A DNA stretch of 27,933 bases from contig JBCCFX010000024.1 in assembly GCA_039029515.1 (NCBI GenBank), positions 1 through 27,933 on the forward strand, in the 5' to 3' direction. Of this stretch, positions 24,356 through 27,933 are shown in pieces. Position 1 is the stretch's first letter, and each line of letters begins with the position of its first letter. The position numbers were made by a program, and so were the translations under genes. Below the pieces are notes generated by a model that was not told the DNA's origin, ran no database searches, and was given only the letters and a program-made list of their open reading frames with translations. Origin of the DNA: JBCCFX01 sp039029515 (lineage in GTDB: Bacteria; Planctomycetota; Phycisphaerae; Phycisphaerales; SM1A02).

Positions 24356-24724
24356 ATGGAAGCAATACTGACACGTGATAGCGTTTGCGCAGCGGACGAT
24401 ATGGACGCGCCGCACAAACAACGATGTGTGATTCCTGACGCATGCTCCTGGGAGGATCTCACGCTTCGACTTCTGCAGGATGCGGCATTACCACGAATCG
24501 CCGGAGGCACGGCGACCTGGACGCTCGCGTCGAACATTCCAATCGCGGTCGCCGCGCAGCAATGGGAACAACCTCGTCTCTTGAGACTCAGCGACACAGA
24601 CTGGGATCGGCTTGCGACGACAGGCAATCCGATTCGATTTCATTGGTCGTATTGCGCCCAACTCGACCCGGATGTCGTCTTCGAAGCGCTCGATCGAGTT
24701 CGGTTCATGCCTGTGACAAACTGA
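24356..24724 (+). CDS. Small conserved-looking hypothetical protein
   Basis: The 122-aa product has no signal peptide or membrane segment. It begins MEAILTRDSVCAADDMDAPHKQRC and has a compact middle, SWEDLTLRLLQDAALPRIAGGTATWTLASN, then IPIAVAAQQWEQP. I have a weak memory of similar small proteins (DSVCA-x-DD-x-x-APH followed by LP-x-I-x-GG-x-ATW) in scattered bacteria, usually unannotated, so it is probably a real gene and not a chance frame. No ribosome binding site is obvious. It is convergent with ileS, with only 9 bases between the two stop codons. No function is offered. Confidence 0.62.
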   Translation: MEAILTRDSVCAADDMDAPHKQRCVIPDACSWEDLTLRLLQDAALPRIAGGTATWTLASNIPIAVAAQQWEQPRLLRLSDTDWDRLATTGNPIRFHWSYCAQLDPDVVFEALDRVRFMPVTN

Positions 24725-24733
24725 AACAGCCTG

Positions 24734-27580
24734 TCACACACCGACCGCCGCGGCATCACGATCAGACAACATGCCACCATCACTGCGCTCGGTCACGCTG
24801 CCATCGCGTTTCTTGCTGCGCTCACATCGTGGTTCGCCACGCAGGTCGATGATCTCCACATCGCCCGCATCCTTGAACGTCACGCGCGACATGCCGAAGA
24901 GATCGGCGAGGTCCGCCTCAAACGCGCGAAGCGTACCATCCGGATCCGGAATCGATGCGCCGGCGTCCATCGGATCATCAAGATCCTGCGACGACTTCGC
25001 GGTATCGAATGCCTTCATCACCAGATCACGCATGTCCAGCACCGCCGGCCAGTGTTCGCTGACCGAGACCTCAGGCATGGCCATCACCGTCGCGGTATGG
25101 ACGCACAGTTCGCCCGACCGATGATCGCCCCACAGTGAGCGATACATCTCATCGGCGGTATGCGGCACGAGCGGCGCGAGCAGTCGGCTCAACATTTCCA
25201 GCAGATCCCACATCACCGTCTGCGTGATGCGCCGGCGTTCGCTGTTCGGCGTATCGCAGTACAGGCGATCCTTGACGGTGGAGCAATACACGGCGCTCAA
25301 GGTCTCATTGCAGAAATTGAAGATCGCCTGATGCGCTGCGCGGAAATCGTACGCACCGTACGCATCGAGTACCTCGCGCTGCACGCGATCAGCTTCGCCC
25401 ATCACCCAGGCATCTACTGACGTTGGCGCGAGCGATTTCAAGTCCACGCACATGCCATCCGGGTTGTCCGCGGTGCATGGCACGAAGTCGAACAGGTTGC
25501 TCGCAAGGAACCGCAGCGTGTTGCGCACTTTGCGGTACGAATCGCTTGCCTGTTCCTTGAAGAAGGAAAGGTCGATCTTGATGTCATGCTCAAAGGAGAT
25601 CGAACTCACCCACCAGCGACACACATCCGCACCGTAGTGCTTGAGCAGCTCGTCGACGTCCAGCGCGTTGCCGAGCGACTTGCTCATCTTCTTGCCGTCT
25701 TTGTCGACCATGAAACCGTGCGTGAGCAACGTCTTGAACGGTGGTTCGCCGGTCGCCGCGAGGCCGGGCAGCAGTGACAACTGGAACCAGCCGCGATGCT
25801 GATCCGACCCTTCGAGATAGAGGTCAACCGGATAGCCGATCTCGCGCTGGCGCATGACCGCGTTCCATGACGACCCGGATTCAAACCACACATCGAAGAT
25901 GTCGTACATCTTCTCCAGCGTGTTCACATCGAGTCCTGCGGGCGCTTCCGAGTCTGATGCGGCGTCGTACGTCGCGAGCAAGTCCGCTGGCGACTCCGTA
26001 AACCATGCATCGCTGCCTCGTGCACCGAATGCTTCGGCGACAGCGCGAACTGATGCCGCGGTCATGAAGACTTCGCCATCCGGACGCTTGAACGCCGGGA
26101 TCGGTAATCCCCATGATCGCTGACGCGACAGACACCAGTCCGGGCGCGTCTCCAGCATGCCGGCGAGACGATTGCGTCCCCATTCGGGGATGAACTGCAC
26201 GGTTTCCGTTGCGGCTTTCTGCGCCATCGTGCGCAGCGTGGTGTTCTCGCGCTTCGTTTCCTTGTCCACCGCGACGAACCACTGTTCCGTTCCGCGGAAG
26301 ATCACCGGCGTCTTACTGCGCCAGTCGTGCGGATAGCTATGCGTGAACATGTAGTCGTGAACCATGTGCCCAGACTCGCGCAGATGCGCCATGACCTTCG
26401 GGTTCGCGTCCCAGACGCTCAGCCCGATGAGCCACGCCGGCACCGTCTCGTCGTACGTGCCATCATCCTGCACAGGACAATACACTTCGAGGCCTTCACG
26501 GAGGCCTGTGTGATAGTCGTCCGCACCATGACCCGGTGCGGTGTGCACGAGTCCAGTACCGTCTTCAGCGGTGACGTAATCTGCGGCCACGATGCGGCCC
26601 GTGCGCGAACAGAACGGATGCTGATAGGTCAGGCCGATGAGCGCTTTCCCGTCGACTTCGGCGAGGATCTCTGGCGATTCAACGCCGACCTTCTTCGCGA
26701 TGTCTTCGAGCAGTTCGGTCGCGACGACGGTCAGGCGATCGCCGAGGCGGACCAATGCGTAGCGGAACCGTTCATGCACTGCGATCGCGAGGTTTGCAGG
26801 GAGCGTCCACGGCGTCGTGGTCCAGATCATGAAGCTTGGCGCATCGGTCAACGTGACACCGAACCGGTCTGCCACTGCGGCGCCGTCTTCGGCGGCGAAG
26901 TCCACGTAGATCGATGGATCCTCGCGATCTTCATATTCGAGTTCTGCTTCGGCGAGCGCGGTCTGGTTCGCGATCGACCAATGCACCGGCTTCAGCTGTC
27001 GATACACGAGCCCCTGTTCGACCATCTCCGCAAAGACGTCGATCACTGCGCGCTCGTACCTCGCGTTCATGGTCAGATATGGATCATCGTAATCCGCGAC
27101 GGTGAGCAGACGTTTCATCTGCACCATCTGCGTCTTGATCTGCTTCTCGGCGTACGTCTTGCACGCGCGACGGATCGCCATGCGGCGTGTGTCGTCGTCC
27201 AGCGATTTGATCTTCTCGATCTTGCCGGACTCGACAAGATCCGTCATGACCTTGTGTTCGATGGGCAGACCGTGGCAATCCCAGCCTGGCACGTAATGAC
27301 ACTGATGCCCCATCATGAGGCGTGAGCGCACGACGAAGTCCTTGAGCACTTTGTTCAGCAGATGACCGACGTGAATCTTGCCATTCGCATACGGTGGACC
27401 GTCGTGGAAGACGAACGGCTCAGCGTCAGCGCGCTCACGTTGCAGCGCGTCGTACAGCTTCTCCTTCTCCCATCGCTTGAGCGAGGCCGGCTCGTTCTGC
27501 GCGAGGTTCGCCCGCATGGGGAAGCTCGTCTTGGGGAGGTTCAGCGTCTTCTTGTAATTGCGTTCGGTCGTCTGCGTCAT
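24734..27580 (-). CDS. ileS: Isoleucyl-tRNA synthetase
   Basis: IleRS charges tRNA-Ile and edits misactivated valine. The 948-aa product is full length: HIGH motif as HVGH at residues 70-73 in GPPYANGKIHVGHLLNKVLK, DCHGLPIEHKV, the editing domain (MIWTTTPWTLPANLAIAV; VHTAPGHGADDYHTG), DVWFESGSSWNAV, and KMSKS at 631-635. The C-terminal zinc knuckle is degenerate: CERS (Cys919) and LSDRDAAAV stand where CxRC and LCxRCAxAV occur in zinc-binding IleRS, so three of four cysteines are gone. ATG at 27580 begins MTQTTERNYKKTLNLPKT, the family N-terminus; the GTG at 27613 is too far out. It is preceded by an attenuator-like leader and convergent with a small unknown gene. Confidence 0.97.
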   Translation of the reverse strand: MTQTTERNYKKTLNLPKTSFPMRANLAQNEPASLKRWEKEKLYDALQRERADAEPFVFHDGPPYANGKIHVGHLLNKVLKDFVVRSRLMMGHQCHYVPGWDCHGLPIEHKVMTDLVESGKIEKIKSLDDDTRRMAIRRACKTYAEKQIKTQMVQMKRLLTVADYDDPYLTMNARYERAVIDVFAEMVEQGLVYRQLKPVHWSIANQTALAEAELEYEDREDPSIYVDFAAEDGAAVADRFGVTLTDAPSFMIWTTTPWTLPANLAIAVHERFRYALVRLGDRLTVVATELLEDIAKKVGVESPEILAEVDGKALIGLTYQHPFCSRTGRIVAADYVTAEDGTGLVHTAPGHGADDYHTGLREGLEVYCPVQDDGTYDETVPAWLIGLSVWDANPKVMAHLRESGHMVHDYMFTHSYPHDWRSKTPVIFRGTEQWFVAVDKETKRENTTLRTMAQKAATETVQFIPEWGRNRLAGMLETRPDWCLSRQRSWGLPIPAFKRPDGEVFMTAASVRAVAEAFGARGSDAWFTESPADLLATYDAASDSEAPAGLDVNTLEKMYDIFDVWFESGSSWNAVMRQREIGYPVDLYLEGSDQHRGWFQLSLLPGLAATGEPPFKTLLTHGFMVDKDGKKMSKSLGNALDVDELLKHYGADVCRWWVSSISFEHDIKIDLSFFKEQASDSYRKVRNTLRFLASNLFDFVPCTADNPDGMCVDLKSLAPTSVDAWVMGEADRVQREVLDAYGAYDFRAAHQAIFNFCNETLSAVYCSTVKDRLYCDTPNSERRRITQTVMWDLLEMLSRLLAPLVPHTADEMYRSLWGDHRSGELCVHTATVMAMPEVSVSEHWPAVLDMRDLVMKAFDTAKSSQDLDDPMDAGASIPDPDGTLRAFEADLADLFGMSRVTFKDAGDVEIIDLRGEPRCERSKKRDGSVTERSDGGMLSDRDAAAVGV

Positions 27581-27630
27581 GTCGTCGAGTCCTCGATCCC
27601 TCTGGATCGACACAAGGTATCAGTCCGGTA

Positions 27631-27660
27631 CGAAAACGGCCTCGCCAGGGGGCGAGGCCG
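27631..27660 (-). terminator. Intrinsic terminator in the ileS leader
   Basis: On the minus strand CGGCCTCGCC (27660-27651), loop CCCT and GGCGAGGCCG (27646-27637) form a perfect 10-bp stem followed by TTTTCG (27636-27631). It sits about 50 bases before the ileS start, between the Ile-rich leader frame and the gene, so it would stop transcription before ileS unless disrupted. Confidence 0.85.
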
Positions 27661-27712
27661 GGAAGATTCATCGAACGATGTCCGTACCCTGGCAACTCAC
27701 CCCGAAGCGGGG
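27642..27712 (-). promoter_or_regulatory. Candidate ribosome-mediated attenuator of ileS (alternative helices)
   Basis: Several segments pair in mutually exclusive ways. CCCCG (27712-27708) with CGGGG (27704-27700) makes a hairpin over the end of the leader frame. Just past the leader stop, TTGCCAGGG (27695-27687) is complementary to CCCTGGCGA (27650-27642; seven Watson-Crick pairs in a row, then a wobble and a U-A pair), which is the loop and 3' arm of the terminator. GGGGTGAG (27703-27696, containing the leader stop codon) can instead pair with CTCGCCCC (27656-27649), the terminator 5' arm and loop, with one wobble. A ribosome at the stop codon would cover both upstream partners and let the terminator form; a ribosome stalled on Ile codons would leave at least TTGCCAGGG free to break it. 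Confidence 0.65.
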
Positions 27713-27759
27713 ATGGGAATCTCAATCGCAATAATCTGGATCGCGGCGGGGAACATCAT
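27697..27759 (-). CDS. Ile-rich leader peptide upstream of ileS
   Basis: A 20-residue open frame, MMFPAAIQIIAIEIPIPASG, runs from ATG at 27759 to TGA at 27697. Six of the 20 residues are Ile (positions 7, 9, 10, 12, 14 and 16), four of them ATT codons although neighbouring genes favour ATC. The predicted transcript start is the A of the ATG itself, so it would be translated as a leaderless message; no Shine-Dalgarno sequence is present. It lies on the same strand as ileS, 116 bases ahead, with a terminator between. This is the arrangement of pheM before pheST in E. coli. A cluster of Ile codons could arise by chance, but its position beside this gene argues for a sensor of Ile-tRNA charging. 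Expression is inferred. Confidence 0.68.
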   Translation of the reverse strand: MMFPAAIQIIAIEIPIPASG

Positions 27760-27765
27760 GGGTTG

Positions 27766-27793
27766 AGCATAGCTCGCAGTGTCAGCCGGTCAA
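27766..27793 (-). promoter_or_regulatory. Sigma70-like promoter for the ileS leader transcript
   Basis: On the minus strand TTGACC (27793-27788) and TATGCT (27771-27766) are separated by 16 bases. The expected start, seven bases past the -10 element, is 27759, the first base of the leader-peptide ATG. The -35 element lies only 9 bases from a tandem repeat array. Confidence 0.6.
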
Positions 27794-27802
27794 GGATGAA
27801 GT

Positions 27803-27924
27803 GGCTGTTGGCTGTTGGCTGTTGGCTGTTGGCTGTTGGCTGTTGGCTGTTGGCTGTTGGCTGTTGGCTGTTGGCTGTTGGCTGTTGGCTGTTGGCTGTT
27901 GGCTGTTGGCTGTTGGCTGTTGGC
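27803..27924. repeat. Heptanucleotide tandem repeat, 17 perfect GGCTGTT units
   Basis: GGCTGTT is repeated 17 times without a mismatch from 27803 to 27921, followed by a partial GGC. On the minus strand the unit is AACAGCC. The array lies directly upstream of the ileS leader promoter. Seven is not a multiple of three, so a coding role is unlikely. Perfect short repeats of this length expand and contract by slippage. The window ends 9 bases after it, so its other neighbour is not visible. Confidence 0.95.
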
Positions 27925-27933
27925 GGGGAATCG

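Noticed and set aside
26327..27325. 332-codon plus-strand frame opposite ileS
   Set aside because: Antisense shadow of the conserved IleRS catalytic core.
27581..27800. T-box riboswitch in the ileS leader
   Set aside because: The conserved AGGGTGGTACCGCG-type antiterminator sequence is absent; the only similar piece (CCAGGGTACGG) lacks the pattern, and the predicted transcript is too short for the specifier stem.
27803..27924. CRISPR array
   Set aside because: The units are 7 bases long, contiguous and have no spacers.

Overview
The window looks like chromosomal DNA of a planctomycete, most likely a Phycisphaerae-type lineage. This rests on family recognition, not on a search. The main signs are a secreted beta-helix protein ending in a paired GGNG-x-VN-x-DD dockerin-like module (1 gene at about 5.9-7.3 kb), an ECF-like sigma factor of the form common in Planctomycetota (2.2-2.95 kb), a long RdgC-like protein (9.2-10.4 kb), several large TPR proteins, and high-GC codon use. 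No rRNA, tRNA, CRISPR array, transposase, integrase or phage gene was seen. This is core and lineage-specific chromosome, not an island.

Layout. From 1 to 2951 the minus strand carries a likely run of sigma factor, a coupled 148-aa protein, atpC, scpB and the start of a DUF58-like membrane protein. From 3136 to 9092 the plus strand carries an SGNH-like hydrolase, ahcY (interrupted by an in-frame TAA), the dockerin-bearing beta-helix protein and a very acidic lipoprotein. From 9169 to 12635 come an RdgC-like gene (minus), a two-TM membrane protein (plus) and an HD-GYP phosphodiesterase (minus), the last two overlapping tail to tail. From 12707 to 24724 nearly everything is on the plus strand: a long-form amidophosphoribosyltransferase, two coupled helical-repeat proteins, rpsD, a PpiD-like membrane-anchored protein, an 832-aa TPR membrane protein, a secreted protein and a small unknown. 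A stand-alone tRNA-binding (MetRS C-domain-like) gene sits among them on the minus strand. ileS fills 24734-27580 on the minus strand.

The most striking region is the ileS leader (27581-27798, minus strand). A sigma70-like promoter places its predicted start exactly on the ATG of a 20-residue open frame in which 6 residues are Ile. An intrinsic terminator follows, with sequences that can form mutually exclusive antiterminator helices, and then ileS. This is the full architecture of ribosome-mediated attenuation, with a leader peptide that would sense the product of the gene it precedes. Directly upstream lie 17 perfect copies of a 7-bp repeat.

Other regulatory candidates are a structured leader before ahcY with two competing helices and a promoter plus a strong hairpin in the rpsD leader. 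Many of the genes serve translation and one-carbon/purine metabolism (rpsD, ileS, tRNA-binding protein, ahcY, PurF-like), but they are scattered single genes and not classical operons.
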